DNA from: Massilia sp. erpn
GTDB lineage: Bacteria > Pseudomonadota > Gammaproteobacteria > Burkholderiales > Burkholderiaceae_D
DNA length: 64,000 nucleotides
Reading direction: 5' to 3'
Assembly (NCBI RefSeq): GCF_024400215.1
Contig: NZ_CP053748.1
Location: 2,604,001-2,668,000 of the forward strand
A program made the translations under genes and the position numbers. This document shows, one piece after another, positions 43,319-53,858 of this stretch; position 1 is the stretch's first letter, and each line of letters opens with the position of its first letter. Under the pieces are notes generated by a model, which saw only the letters and a program-made list of their open reading frames with translations, was not told the DNA's origin and searched no databases.

Positions 43319-44872
43319 ATGGCAGCAATCGCCACTGGCAGCGTCGTCGCCGTGATCGGCAGCGGCGCCATGGGTTCGGGCATCTCGCAGATCGCCGCCG
43401 TCGCCGGCCACACGGTACGCCTGTTCGACACGCGCGCCGAAGCCGCGCTCAAGGCCATCGCCGATATCGGCGCCGTCTACGCCAGGCTGGTGGAGAAGGG
43501 CAGGATGAGCGCGGCCGATGCCGATGCCGCGCGCGCGTGCCTGCATGCCGCCTCCGGCCTGGCCGAGATGGCCGACGCCACGCTGGTGGTCGAAGCCATC
43601 GTCGAAAACCTCGATGCCAAGCGCGCCCTGTTCTCTGACCTGGAAGCCATCGTCGGCGAGAACGCCATCCTCGCCACCAACACTTCCTCGATCTCGGTGA
43701 CGGCCATTGCGGCCCGCCTGCGCCACCCCCAGCGCCTGGTCGGCATGCACTTCTTCAATCCGGTGCCGCTGATGGCCCTGGTGGAAGTGATCAGCGGCGT
43801 CGCCAGCGATCCCGCCGTCGCCGCCACCGTCTTCGATACGGCAGCCGCCTGGGGCAAGAACCCGGTGCACGCCAAGTCCACGCCCGGCTTCATTGTCAAC
43901 CGCGTGGCGCGCCCCTTCTATGCCGAAGGCTTGCGCCTGTTGAACGAGCAGGCCGCCGATCCAGCCAGCATTGATGCCGTCATGCGCGAAGGCGGCGGCT
44001 TCCGCATGGGACCGTTCGAGCTGATGGACCTGATCGGCCATGACGTGAATTATTCCGTCACCCAATCCGTTTTCAACGCCTATTACAACGATCCGCGCTA
44101 CACGCCTTCGGTGCTGCAGCAGGAACTGCTGAACGCCGGTTTCCTCGGCCGCAAATCCGGGCGCGGCTTCTTCCGCTACGGCGAAGGCGCGGCCAATCCC
44201 GAGCCGCGCAGCGAAGCACCGCAGCCGCGTCCCGACTACGTGGGCTACAGCATCGAGCCGGGCCAGAGCGATGCCATCACGCGCGCCCTGTGCGAGCGCC
44301 TGGAAGCGCATGGCCTGAAAGTGGCGCGCCGCAAATCGGCCGAAGGCCACCAGCATAACGAGGCGCCGGCCTTCCACTGCAACGGCGCCGCCGTCTACTT
44401 CACCGATGGCCGCACCGCCACCGCCCGCGCGCGCGACAACCGGCATGCCGACACCATCGTCTTCGACCTGGTGCTGGACTATGCCAAGGCGGCCCGCATC
44501 GCGCTCGCCTGCGCCGACCAGTGCCGCCCGGAGGCCTTCGATGCCGTGGTGGGCATCTTCCAGGCCGCCGGCTTTGCCGTCACCCGCCTGGACGATGTGC
44601 CCGGCCTGGCCGTGATGCGCACCGTCGCCATGCTGGCCAACGAGGCGGCCGATGCCGTCAACCAGGGCGTCTGCAGCGCCGCCGCCGCCGATACTGCGAT
44701 GCAGAAGGGCGTCAACTATCCGCGCGGCCCGCTGGCCTGGGCCGACGCCGTGGGCATCGGCCATATCGTCACCGTGCTGGAAAACATGGCTGCCGCCTAT
44801 GGCGAAGACCGCTACCGCGTCTCGCCGCTGCTGCGCCGCAAACAGGCCGCGGGGGCGCGCTTCCATGCATAA
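43319..44872 (+). CDS. paaH: 3-hydroxyadipyl-CoA dehydrogenase PaaH
   Basis: A 517-aa NAD-dependent dehydrogenase that oxidises 3-hydroxyadipyl-CoA to 3-oxoadipyl-CoA. The N-terminal Rossmann motif is VAVIGSGAMGSGISQIAAVA, the signature HFFNPVPLMALVEVI follows, and two C-terminal 3HCDH domains (the second ending GPLAWADAVG) give the long form. Start ATG 43319 lies 2 bp after the paaG stop. Its end overlaps paaI by 8 bp. Confidence 0.93.
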   Translation: MAAIATGSVVAVIGSGAMGSGISQIAAVAGHTVRLFDTRAEAALKAIADIGAVYARLVEKGRMSAADADAARACLHAASGLAEMADATLVVEAIVENLDAKRALFSDLEAIVGENAILATNTSSISVTAIAARLRHPQRLVGMHFFNPVPLMALVEVISGVASDPAVAATVFDTAAAWGKNPVHAKSTPGFIVNRVARPFYAEGLRLLNEQAADPASIDAVMREGGGFRMGPFELMDLIGHDVNYSVTQSVFNAYYNDPRYTPSVLQQELLNAGFLGRKSGRGFFRYGEGAANPEPRSEAPQPRPDYVGYSIEPGQSDAITRALCERLEAHGLKVARRKSAEGHQHNEAPAFHCNGAAVYFTDGRTATARARDNRHADTIVFDLVLDYAKAARIALACADQCRPEAFDAVVGIFQAAGFAVTRLDDVPGLAVMRTVAMLANEAADAVNQGVCSAAAADTAMQKGVNYPRGPLAWADAVGIGHIVTVLENMAAAYGEDRYRVSPLLRRKQAAGARFHA

Positions 44873-45326
44873 GAACGTCCACCATCGCTATCACGCCGAT
44901 CCCCAGCAACTGGCCGAAGCGGCCGGCGAAGCCATGTTCGCGCGCGACCGCGCCAGCCAGGCCATGGGCATGCGGCTGGAGGAAATCCGCCCCGGCTATG
45001 CGCGTATCAGCATGCCGGTGCGGGAAGATATGCTGAACGGGCATCTGACCTGCCACGGCGGCTTCATTTTCGCCCTGGCCGACAGCGCCTTCGCCTTTGC
45101 CTGCAACAGCCATAACCTCAACACGGTGGGCGCTGGCTGCACCATCGAGTACCTGGCGCCCGGCCGCCAGGAGGACATGCTGACCGCCGAAGCGGTGGAG
45201 CAGGCCTTGTCCGGCAAGACGGGCGTCTACGACGTCAGTGTGCGCAACCAGGATGGCCGGCTGATCGCCCTGTTGCGCGGCAAGTCGCACCGCGTCGGCG
45301 GAGAAGTGCTGCCGCAGCAGGATTAA
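44865..45326 (+). CDS. paaI: Hydroxyphenylacetyl-CoA thioesterase PaaI
   Basis: A 153-aa hotdog-fold thioesterase that rescues CoA from dead-end acyl-CoA esters in the pathway. The active-site region reads NGHLTCHGGFIFALADSAFA, with the HGG motif and the conserved Asp/Ser in LADSAFA, and the second half carries YLAPGRQEDMLTAEA. Translation starts inside the last codons of paaH, an 8-bp overlap that implies coupling. Confidence 0.93.
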   Translation: MHKNVHHRYHADPQQLAEAAGEAMFARDRASQAMGMRLEEIRPGYARISMPVREDMLNGHLTCHGGFIFALADSAFAFACNSHNLNTVGAGCTIEYLAPGRQEDMLTAEAVEQALSGKTGVYDVSVRNQDGRLIALLRGKSHRVGGEVLPQQD

Positions 45327-45351
45327 AAAGCAACCGCACAAGGAGACACGG

Positions 45352-46677
45352 ATGGTCCAACGCAATCCCGCCGCGTCGGAGCTGGAGCCGATCGAACGCG
45401 CCAGCCGCGACGAGCTGCAGGCGCTGCAGCTTGAGCGCATGCAGTGGTCGCTCAAGCATGCCTACGACAATGTGCCGCACTACCGCGCCGCCTTCGATAC
45501 GGCCGGCGTGCATCCCGATGACCTGAAAACCCTGGCCGACCTGGCCCGCTTCCCCTTCACCGACAAGAAAACCCTGCGCGACAACTATCCCTTCGGCCTG
45601 TTCGCCGTTCCGCAATCGCGCATCGCGCGCCTGCATGCCTCCAGCGGCACCACCGGCAAGGCCACCGTGGTGGGCTACACGGCCAGGGATATCGATATGT
45701 GGGCCGATATGGTGGCGCGCTCCATCCGCGCCGCTGGCGGCCGTGCCGGCGATATGGTGCACGTCTCCTACGGCTATGGCCTGTTCACCGGGGGCCTGGG
45801 CGCCCACTATGGCGCCGAACGCCTGGGCTGCACCGTCATCCCCATGTCCGGCGGGCAGACGGAAAAGCAGGTGCAGCTGATCCAGGACTTCAAGCCGTCC
45901 ATCATCATGGTCACGCCCTCGTACATGCTGAACATCATCGAGGAATTCCAGCGCCAGGGTCTGGACCCGGTCCAGTCCTCGCTCCAGGTGGGCATCTTCG
46001 GCGCCGAGCCGTGGACGGAAGCCATGCGCGCCGAGATCGAGCAGCGCGCCGGCCTCGATGCGGTGGATATCTACGGCCTGTCGGAAGTGATCGGACCTGG
46101 CGTCGCCAGCGAATGCGTGGAGAGCAAGGACGGCCCCGTGATCTGGGAAGACCATTTCTACCCCGAGATCATCGACCCCGAAACGGGCGAGGTGCTGCCT
46201 GAAGGCGCCGAAGGCGAGCTGGTATTCACCTCGCTGAGCAAGGAGGCGATGCCGGTCATCCGCTACCGCACGCGCGACCTGACCCGCCTGCTGCCGCCCA
46301 CGTCGCGCTCCATGCGCCGCATGGGCAAGATCACCGGCCGCTCGGACGATATGCTGATCATCCGCGGCGTCAACGTCTTCCCCAGCCAGATCGAGGAACT
46401 GATCTTGAAAATGCCCAAGCTGGCGCCGCAATACCAGCTCATCGTCTCGCGCGAAGGCCATCTGGACAAGCTGGACGTGGTGGGCGAGCTGCGCCCCGAA
46501 CTGACGGGGAAACTGGCCGAGCACGAAACCGAAGCGCTGGCGCGCGAACTGGAACACCGCATCAAAACCTATGTCGGCGTGAGCACCAAGGTGCGCCTGC
46601 TGGCCGCCCATAGCATCGAACGCACGCTGACCGGCAAGGCTAAACGCGTCGTCGACAAACGCCCCAAGATACTCTGA
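45352..46677 (+). CDS. paaK: Phenylacetate-CoA ligase PaaK
   Basis: A 441-aa AMP-forming ligase that activates phenylacetate, the first pathway step. The P-loop-like LHASSGTTGKATVVGYT, the adenylate motif VDIYGLSEVIGPGVASE and the hinge/C-terminal GRSDDMLIIRGVNVFPSQIE are all intact. Length is as expected. AGGAGACACGG lies just before the ATG. It is embedded mid-operon, so production of the PaaX inducer rises with the operon. Confidence 0.95.
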   Translation: MVQRNPAASELEPIERASRDELQALQLERMQWSLKHAYDNVPHYRAAFDTAGVHPDDLKTLADLARFPFTDKKTLRDNYPFGLFAVPQSRIARLHASSGTTGKATVVGYTARDIDMWADMVARSIRAAGGRAGDMVHVSYGYGLFTGGLGAHYGAERLGCTVIPMSGGQTEKQVQLIQDFKPSIIMVTPSYMLNIIEEFQRQGLDPVQSSLQVGIFGAEPWTEAMRAEIEQRAGLDAVDIYGLSEVIGPGVASECVESKDGPVIWEDHFYPEIIDPETGEVLPEGAEGELVFTSLSKEAMPVIRYRTRDLTRLLPPTSRSMRRMGKITGRSDDMLIIRGVNVFPSQIEELILKMPKLAPQYQLIVSREGHLDKLDVVGELRPELTGKLAEHETEALARELEHRIKTYVGVSTKVRLLAAHSIERTLTGKAKRVVDKRPKIL

Positions 46678-46686
46678 GGAGAAGAA

Positions 46687-47892
<1,206 letters not shown>

Positions 47893-47902
47893 GGAGGCAG
47901 CC

Positions 47903-48514
47903 ATGGTCAAGGTGTATGAAATCAATGGCATCCGCCCGGTGGTGCATCCCAGCGCCTATGTGCATCCGACGGCGGTGCTGATCGGCGACGTGATCGTCGG
48001 CCCGCGCTGCTATATTGGCCCGCTGGCTTCCATGCGCGGCGACTTCGGCCGCCTGGTGCTGGAGGAGGGCGCCAATTTGCAGGATACCTGCGTGGTGCAC
48101 GGCTTCCCCGGCGCCGACACGGTGGTCGAGGTGGACGGCCATATCGGCCATGGCGCCGTGCTGCACGGCTGCCGCATCGGTCGCAATTCCCTGGTCGGCA
48201 TGAACGCCGTGGTGATGGATAACGCCGTAGTCGGCGAGGAGAGCATCATCGCCGCCATGAGCTTCGTGAAAGCCAACATGATCATCCCGCCGCGCAGCAT
48301 GGTGATGGGCACCCCGGCCCGCGTGGTGCGCCAGGTCAGTGACGTCGAATTGAAATGGAAGATGTCCGGCACCAGCCAGTATCACGAGCTGGCCGTGCGC
48401 TCCATGCAGACCATGCGCGAGGTGGAGGCCTTGACCGAAGCCGAACCGGACCGCCAGCGCATCCATTGGGAATCCGCGCTGCCCCTGCATTTGCACAAGA
48501 ACGCATCGGCCTGA
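47903..48514 (+). CDS. paaY: PaaY, hexapeptide-repeat (gamma-carbonic-anhydrase-like) thioesterase
   Basis: A 203-aa left-handed beta-helix protein. Hexapeptide repeats run from VHPSAYVHPTAVLIGDVIVG to the SLVGMNAVVMDNAVVG region, with the histidines that bind zinc in gamma-carbonic-anhydrase relatives (VVHG, GHIGHGAVLHG). E. coli PaaY hydrolyses CoA esters that would otherwise block the pathway. The start at 47903 has GAGGAGG upstream. Confidence 0.9.
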   Translation: MVKVYEINGIRPVVHPSAYVHPTAVLIGDVIVGPRCYIGPLASMRGDFGRLVLEEGANLQDTCVVHGFPGADTVVEVDGHIGHGAVLHGCRIGRNSLVGMNAVVMDNAVVGEESIIAAMSFVKANMIIPPRSMVMGTPARVVRQVSDVELKWKMSGTSQYHELAVRSMQTMREVEALTEAEPDRQRIHWESALPLHLHKNASA

Positions 48515-48549
48515 CGCATTGGCCCGAATATAAAACCTAGGAGACAGGA

Positions 48550-50601
48550 ATGACCAACGCAGCTACCCTGCAAAGCTTCATCGGCGGCCGCTGGCATGGC
48601 AAGGAAGCCGCCACGCCGCTCTACAGCGCCCTGAATAACAGCGTGATCTATCACACCCACGCCGAGCAGATCGACTTCGCCGAAGCGGTGCAGTATGGCC
48701 GCAAGACCGGCATCCCGGCGCTGATGAAGCTGGACTTCCAGCAGCGCGCCGCCTGCCTCAAGGCGCTGGCCCTGTACCTGATGGAGCGCAAGGAAGAGCT
48801 GTACAAAGTCTCCCACCTGACCGGCGCCACCCGCCCCGATAGCTGGGTCGACGTGGAGGGCGGCATCGGCACCCTGTTCGCCTATGCCAGCATGGGCAGC
48901 CGCGAGCTGCCCTCGTCCAATGTGCTGCACGAAGGTCCGGCCATGGCGCTGGGCAAGCGCGGCGGCTTCTCCGGCACCCACATCCTGGTGCCGCGCGGCG
49001 GCATCGCCGTCCACATCAACGCCTTCAACTTCCCGATCTGGGGCCTGCTCGAAAAATTCGCGCCCAGCTTCCTGGCCGCCATGCCCTGCATCGGCAAGCC
49101 GGCCACCGCCACCAGCTACCTGACCGAAGCCCTGATCCGCATGGTCAACGATTCCGGCCTGCTGCCGCCCGGCGCGCTGCAACTGGTGATCGGCGGCACC
49201 GGCGACCTGCTCGACCGCCTGCAAGGCCCGGACGTGGTGACCTTCACCGGCTCCGCCGACACGGCCGCCAAGCTGCGCGCCAACCGCAACCTGATCGCCA
49301 ATTCCATCCCCTTCACGGCCGAAGCGGACTCGCTGAACTGCGCCATCCTGGCGCCGGACGTGACGCCGGACGATCCCGAATTCGATCTCTTCGTCAAGGA
49401 GGTGGCGCGCGAGATGACGGGCAAGGCTGGCCAGAAATGTACCGCCATCCGCCGCATCATCGTTCCGGCCTCGCAGGCCGACGCGGTGGCCGAGCGTCTG
49501 CGCGAACGCCTGTCCAAGGTGACGGTGGGCGATCCATCGGTCGAAGGCGTGCGCATGGGCGCCCTGGCATCGAAAGACCAGCAGCGCGACGTGGCGGCCC
49601 AGGTCGAGCGCCTGTCGGCCGGCAATGAGCTGCTGTTCGGCGCGCGCGACGGCTTCAAGCCGGTCGGCGAGGGCGTGGAGCAGGGCGCTTTCTTTGCCCC
49701 GACCCTGCTGCTGTGCCGCAACGCCATGCACAACGACGCCGTGCATGACGTGGAAGCCTTCGGCCCCGTCAGCACCATGATGACTTACGGCGACATCGAC
49801 GAAGCCCTGGCCCTGGCCGCGCGCGGCAAGGGCAGCCTGGTTTCCACCCTGGTGACGAAAGATCCGCGCACCGCCGCTTACGCCGTGCCGGTGGCCGCTG
49901 CCTCGCATGGCCGCGTGCTGGTGCTGGAGCGCGAAGCTTCGGTCGATTCTACCGGCCACGGCTCGCCGCTGCCGCAATTGAAGCACGGCGGTCCCGGACG
50001 CGCCGGCGGCGGCGAGGAACTGGGCGGCATCCGCGCCGTGCGCCACTTCCTGCAGCGCGCAGCCGTGCAAGGCTCGCCCACCATGCTGTCCGCCATCACC
50101 GGCGAATACGTGCGCGGCGGCGCCGTGCGCGAAAGCGAAGTCCACCCCTTCCGCAAGCATTTCGAGGATCTGGTGGTGGGCGACTCCCTGCTCACGCACC
50201 GCCGCACCGTCAGCGAAGCGGACATCGTCAACTTCGGCGGCGTATCGGGCGACTACTTCTACATGCACTTCGACGACATCGCCGCCAAGGACACGCAATT
50301 CGGCAAGCGCATCGCCCACGGCTACTTCGTGCTGTCGGCTGCTGCAGGCCTGTTCGTCTCGCCCGCGCCTGGCCCGGTGCTGGCCAACTACGGCCTGGAC
50401 AATCTGCGTTTCATCACCCCGGTCGCCATCGGCGACACCATCCGCGCCCGCCTGACCTGCAAGCGCAAGGTCGACCGCAACCGCAAGGACGACAAGGGCG
50501 TGGGCCAGGGCGTGGTCGCCTGGGACGTGCAGGTCACCAACCAGAACGATGAACTGGTCGCCAGCTACGACATCCTGACCCTGGTGTCCAAGCACAGTTA
50601 A
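48550..50601 (+). CDS. paaZ: Oxepin-CoA hydrolase/3-oxo-5,6-dehydrosuberyl-CoA semialdehyde dehydrogenase PaaZ
   Basis: A 683-aa fusion that hydrolytically opens the oxepin ring and oxidises the resulting aldehyde. The N-terminal aldehyde dehydrogenase (1-520) has Glu in FTAEADSLN and the nucleophile Cys in GQKCTAIRRI. The C-terminal MaoC-type hydratase (about 540-683) holds SGDYFYMHFDDIAAK and RIAHGYFVLSAAAG, the catalytic Asp/His elements. Both active sites look intact. It is the last gene of the operon, preceded by AGGAGACAGG. Confidence 0.95.
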   Translation: MTNAATLQSFIGGRWHGKEAATPLYSALNNSVIYHTHAEQIDFAEAVQYGRKTGIPALMKLDFQQRAACLKALALYLMERKEELYKVSHLTGATRPDSWVDVEGGIGTLFAYASMGSRELPSSNVLHEGPAMALGKRGGFSGTHILVPRGGIAVHINAFNFPIWGLLEKFAPSFLAAMPCIGKPATATSYLTEALIRMVNDSGLLPPGALQLVIGGTGDLLDRLQGPDVVTFTGSADTAAKLRANRNLIANSIPFTAEADSLNCAILAPDVTPDDPEFDLFVKEVAREMTGKAGQKCTAIRRIIVPASQADAVAERLRERLSKVTVGDPSVEGVRMGALASKDQQRDVAAQVERLSAGNELLFGARDGFKPVGEGVEQGAFFAPTLLLCRNAMHNDAVHDVEAFGPVSTMMTYGDIDEALALAARGKGSLVSTLVTKDPRTAAYAVPVAAASHGRVLVLEREASVDSTGHGSPLPQLKHGGPGRAGGGEELGGIRAVRHFLQRAAVQGSPTMLSAITGEYVRGGAVRESEVHPFRKHFEDLVVGDSLLTHRRTVSEADIVNFGGVSGDYFYMHFDDIAAKDTQFGKRIAHGYFVLSAAAGLFVSPAPGPVLANYGLDNLRFITPVAIGDTIRARLTCKRKVDRNRKDDKGVGQGVVAWDVQVTNQNDELVASYDILTLVSKHS

Positions 50602-50610
50602 GCGCTGACG

Positions 50611-50644
50611 CATGGCCGCCATTCGTGGCAAGATGGCGGCCATG
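50611..50644 (+). promoter_or_regulatory. 12-bp stem hairpin covering the DUF2071 start codon
   Basis: CATGGCCGCCAT (50611-50622) and ATGGCGGCCATG (50633-50644) are perfect inverted copies around a 10-nt loop. The right arm contains the ATG at 50642. No T-run follows. It may act as a paaZ transcript end or lock translation of the next gene. Confidence 0.5.
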
Positions 50645-51475
50645 CAAACCAACCGTTATATCCATCCCCTTCCCGGCATCATCGGCGCCTGCGCCAACCG
50701 CCTTGCCAATTCCCCGCTGTTGCTGGCCTGCCGCCGTGCCGTCATGTCCCGACTGCCCTTTCTGCGCCTGGCCAGCGATGTGCGCGACGTCGTCTATTGC
50801 AACTGGGTGGTTGACGCGGCAGCCGTCGCCCACCTCGTACCGCAGGGCGTTAAGCTCTGGCAGCGCGACGGCAAAACCATCTTCACCATCCTGACCTATA
50901 CCCACGGCCACTTCGGCCCTGCCTTTGCCGGCCCGCTGCGCAAGCTCTTTCCCTCGCCGCTGCAATCGAACTGGCGCCTTTATCTTGATGGCCCGGGCGA
51001 AGAAGCCACCGTCCTCTTCGTGAAAAACATTCTCGACAGCGCTGTGCATGCCGTCGGCACCCGCATCTTCAGCGACGCCCTGCCATCGCACTACGCCCCC
51101 GCCTTCACCCACCGCCAGCATGAAGGCCGCTACGACACCAGTATTCATCCGGGACAAGGCAGCGCCCCCGCCTTCGAATGCAGCGCGCAGGCCGCCGGCA
51201 CGCACGCACTGCCTCCGGAATTCTCCGCTCTGTTCAGCTCATGGGACGAAGCCATCGCCTTCCTCAGCCTGCAGCATGCCGCCATCGCCCACGCCGAGGA
51301 CGTGGACCGCCTGGCTCACGCCCGCATCGAGCTGCCGGTCGATCTGGCTGCCGTCCGCCCCTTGCAAGCCCGCGCCGCCAGCCCTTTCCTGAATGCGATC
51401 GGCGCCGGCACCGCCCCCTTCAGCTTCGCCGTCCCCGCCGTCGCCTTCCAGGTGCTGTCCGAGCGGATTCTTTGA
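50642..51475 (+). CDS. DUF2071-like hypothetical protein
   Basis: A 277-aa soluble protein resembling DUF2071 (acetoacetate-decarboxylase-like beta barrel), with segments such as DVVYCNWVVDAAAVAHLVPQ, FTILTYTHGHFGP and LDSAVHAVGTRIFSDALP. No catalytic residue can be named. The start is ambiguous: ATG 50642 lies inside a 12-bp stem and ATG 50612, on the other arm, is also in frame and adds ten residues. Neither has a Shine-Dalgarno site. It is 40 bp downstream of paaZ but not part of known phenylacetate pathways. Confidence 0.65.
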   Translation: MQTNRYIHPLPGIIGACANRLANSPLLLACRRAVMSRLPFLRLASDVRDVVYCNWVVDAAAVAHLVPQGVKLWQRDGKTIFTILTYTHGHFGPAFAGPLRKLFPSPLQSNWRLYLDGPGEEATVLFVKNILDSAVHAVGTRIFSDALPSHYAPAFTHRQHEGRYDTSIHPGQGSAPAFECSAQAAGTHALPPEFSALFSSWDEAIAFLSLQHAAIAHAEDVDRLAHARIELPVDLAAVRPLQARAASPFLNAIGAGTAPFSFAVPAVAFQVLSERIL

Positions 51476-51538
51476 TAAAAGTTTCCTCTTAACAAAAAAA
51501 GTTGCCGATTTTTCTAATGGCGGCTAGTATGCCCCGCC

Positions 51539-51922
51539 ATGAAGATCCCATTTCGCCATCTTGCTTCCATTCTTACTGCCGCGCTGGTGCTGAGTGCCTG
51601 TGCGGTGCAGCACACCAGAACCGCCTTGCAACCGCGCGCCGATAGCGCGCCGGCCCAGCCCCATACTTTGGCTGAGACGCAGGAACTTCGGCTGAATACC
51701 GGCTACATCCGCCAACTGAAGGCGGGCAGCCAGTGGCTGCATGTCGGCCGCACCGCCGAGGGCGAGGTATACCGTCCCTACAAGGACGTGCTGACCGTGG
51801 AGGGGGCGCACATTCACGAGGCCTACCTCGTCGTGAACGAGCGCAAGGTCGTGGGCTTCTATCTCCCAGCCGAGGGAAGTTTCTCGAAGCTGAACCAGGA
51901 AGTCGCAATCACTTTTCGATAA
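51539..51922 (+). CDS. Small lipoprotein of unknown function
   Basis: A 127-aa protein with a lipoprotein signal (lipobox LSAC, Cys near residue 21) and a short beta-rich mature domain (LKAGSQWLHVGRTAEGEVYR, EAYLVVNERKVVGFYLP). It is outer-membrane or periplasmic by prediction. No family is recognised. A DUF2846-like lipoprotein follows 12 bp downstream, suggesting joint expression and function. Confidence 0.7.
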   Translation: MKIPFRHLASILTAALVLSACAVQHTRTALQPRADSAPAQPHTLAETQELRLNTGYIRQLKAGSQWLHVGRTAEGEVYRPYKDVLTVEGAHIHEAYLVVNERKVVGFYLPAEGSFSKLNQEVAITFR

Positions 51923-51934
51923 CAGGAAAAAACC

Positions 51935-52378
51935 ATGAGCATTGCAAAAATCGCCGCCATCGCACTGGCTGTCGGCCTGACCGGCTGCGCCGCCACCGGC
52001 CCCAAATTCCAGGATGCTGAAGCCGCAGCGCCCAAGCTGAGTGCGGACCAGGGCCGTATTTACTTCTATCGCTCTACCAGCTATCTGGGCGCCGCCGTAC
52101 AGCCTGCGATCCTGCTGGATGGCACGGCAGTCGGCACCTCGCAGCGCGGCAGTTACTTCTATATCGACGCGAAGCCGGGCAACCACGAAGCCCAGGCCAG
52201 CACCGAGGCGACCAATAAACTGAGCTTCGTTCTGGACCGCGGTGAAGTCAAGTATGTGCGCACCCGCGTGCAACTGGGCGTGATGGTTGGGCACGTCATT
52301 CCTGAACTGGTCAGCGCAGAAGAGGCCAGCAAGGAAATCGCTGACCTGAACTATAGCGGCACCGTCACCGCTAAGTAA
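51935..52378 (+). CDS. DUF2846-like lipoprotein
   Basis: A 147-aa lipoprotein: signal ending in LTGC (Cys18), then a compact domain with GRIYFYRSTSYLGAAVQPAI, LLDGTAVGTSQRGSYFYIDA and LDRGEVKYVRTRVQLGVMVG, the pattern of DUF2846, a small beta-sandwich of unknown role. AGGAAAAAACC precedes the start. A terminator-like hairpin follows 8 bp after the stop. Confidence 0.78.
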   Translation: MSIAKIAAIALAVGLTGCAATGPKFQDAEAAAPKLSADQGRIYFYRSTSYLGAAVQPAILLDGTAVGTSQRGSYFYIDAKPGNHEAQASTEATNKLSFVLDRGEVKYVRTRVQLGVMVGHVIPELVSAEEASKEIADLNYSGTVTAK

Positions 52379-52386
52379 GGTTTTGG

Positions 52387-52411
52387 CAGGTGCGTATTTT
52401 GTGCGCACCTG
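52387..52411 (+). terminator. Hairpin after the DUF2846 gene
   Basis: CAGGTGCG (52387-52394) pairs with CGCACCTG (52404-52411) around a 9-nt loop, 8 bp past the stop. The tail (TATTCCTGTAT) is only weakly T-rich, so termination strength is uncertain. Confidence 0.45.
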
Positions 52412-52476
52412 TATTCCTGTATGACTGACCTTCGTAGAACGCGGTGCGCGCTTTAAGCGCCACCTGATCTTGCTCC

Positions 52477-53700
52477 TTAACGCTTTACGCCAAAGGGATC
52501 GTCGATGGAGTGGGCCGGTTCGGTGAACCATTTCGGGCCGCTCTCCGTCATGTAGAAGTGGTCCTCGTGGCGGATGCCGAATTCGCCGGGGACGCAGATC
52601 ATCGGTTCGTTCGAGAAGCACATGCCCACGTCCAGCGGCGTCTTGTCGCCGCCCACCAGGTAGGGCCACTCGTGGATGTCCAGGCCGATGCCATGGCCGG
52701 TGCGGTGCGGCAGGCCGGGCAGCTTGTAGCCGGGGCCGAAACCGTCTGCTTCCAGCACGCGGCGCGCGGCGCGGTCCACTTCCTCGCAAGGCACGCCCAG
52801 CTTGGCCGTTTCAAAGGCCGCGCGCTGTGCCGCTTTCTCGCTGGCCCAGACGCTGCGCTGGCGCTCGTTCGCCTCGCCGAAGACATAGGTGCGGGTGATG
52901 TCCGAATTGTAGTTGTGCAGCTTGCAGCCGGTATCGATCAGCACCACATCGCCGCGCTTCAGTGTCTGCTCATAGCTCACGCCATGCGGGAAGGCGCTCG
53001 CTTCGCCGAACAGCACGATGCAGAAGGTGGAACCGGCTGCGCCGACCTTACGGTGGGCCTGTTCGATAAACGCTTGCACCTCGGCCGTCTTCATGCCCTC
53101 GCGCAGCATGCTGGCCGTCGCCACATGCACCGCCAGCGTCATGTCCATGGCGCGCTGCATCAGTGCGATTTCGGCGGCCGATTTGCGCGTGCGGCAGTGG
53201 GCCGTGACCGGACGCGCATTTTCCAGCGCATAGCCTTCGGCCAGCGGACGGATGCCGTCGAAGATGAAGAAGGGCGCGCTTTCGCAGATGCCGATTCGTG
53301 GTGATTGTGCTGAATTCGGCATGATACCCATCTTCTTCAGCACATTGATGAACAGCTCATAAGGGCTTTCGTGTTCTTCCCAGCAGTTCACCTTGCCATC
53401 CACCAGCATGAAGTCCTTCAGGGTGCCGTCCTCGAAGGCCGGGCCGATGTATTGCACCGGACCGGAGGCGGGAATGACGGCGCCGACCATGCGCTCGCTG
53501 GGATACCATTTGGTGCCGGTAAAATAGAGCAGACTGGAGCCGGCATTGACGTAGATCGCGGCGTAGCCCTTGTCGCGCATGTATTCCTGCGCTTTTGCTA
53601 TCCTTTCAAGATGCTCCTCCCGGCCGATGGGCTGGGCGCCTGCCGTCATATTGGAGAGGCTTGCCAGTGCTTCTTCGATTGTCTTTCCGCCGATGCTCAT
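52477..53700 (-). CDS. M24-family Xaa-Pro peptidase
   Basis: A 407-aa creatinase-fold dipeptidase/aminopeptidase. The five dimetal ligands are visible: Asp in VLIDTGCKLHNY, Asp in SDITRTYVF, His in RTGHGIGLDIHEW, Glu in CFSNEPMICV and Glu in GIRHEDHFYM. The N-terminal creatinase-like domain is intact and there is no signal, so it is cytoplasmic. It would cut X-Pro bonds or a related imido bond. It is 158 bp downstream of the pilus-platform-like triad on the same strand. Confidence 0.87.
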   Translation of the reverse strand: MSIGGKTIEEALASLSNMTAGAQPIGREEHLERIAKAQEYMRDKGYAAIYVNAGSSLLYFTGTKWYPSERMVGAVIPASGPVQYIGPAFEDGTLKDFMLVDGKVNCWEEHESPYELFINVLKKMGIMPNSAQSPRIGICESAPFFIFDGIRPLAEGYALENARPVTAHCRTRKSAAEIALMQRAMDMTLAVHVATASMLREGMKTAEVQAFIEQAHRKVGAAGSTFCIVLFGEASAFPHGVSYEQTLKRGDVVLIDTGCKLHNYNSDITRTYVFGEANERQRSVWASEKAAQRAAFETAKLGVPCEEVDRAARRVLEADGFGPGYKLPGLPHRTGHGIGLDIHEWPYLVGGDKTPLDVGMCFSNEPMICVPGEFGIRHEDHFYMTESGPKWFTEPAHSIDDPFGVKR

Positions 53701-53858
53701 GTCTCGCTCCTGTGTAAATAATGGGCAGCATGATATCAGTTATTTTGCGCCAGTATGCTTCCTGATTGGGCGGAAAAGAGGCATCCAGGATAGCCGGTTC
53801 GGCATTTTTGCGATTTCCTTCTCTATGCCAAATGCCGCATCGTAAAGCGACGCTGTTC

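Noticed and set aside
41442..43328. 628-codon minus-strand frame opposite paaE and paaG
   Set aside because: Shadow of two unmistakable paa genes; no domain signal.
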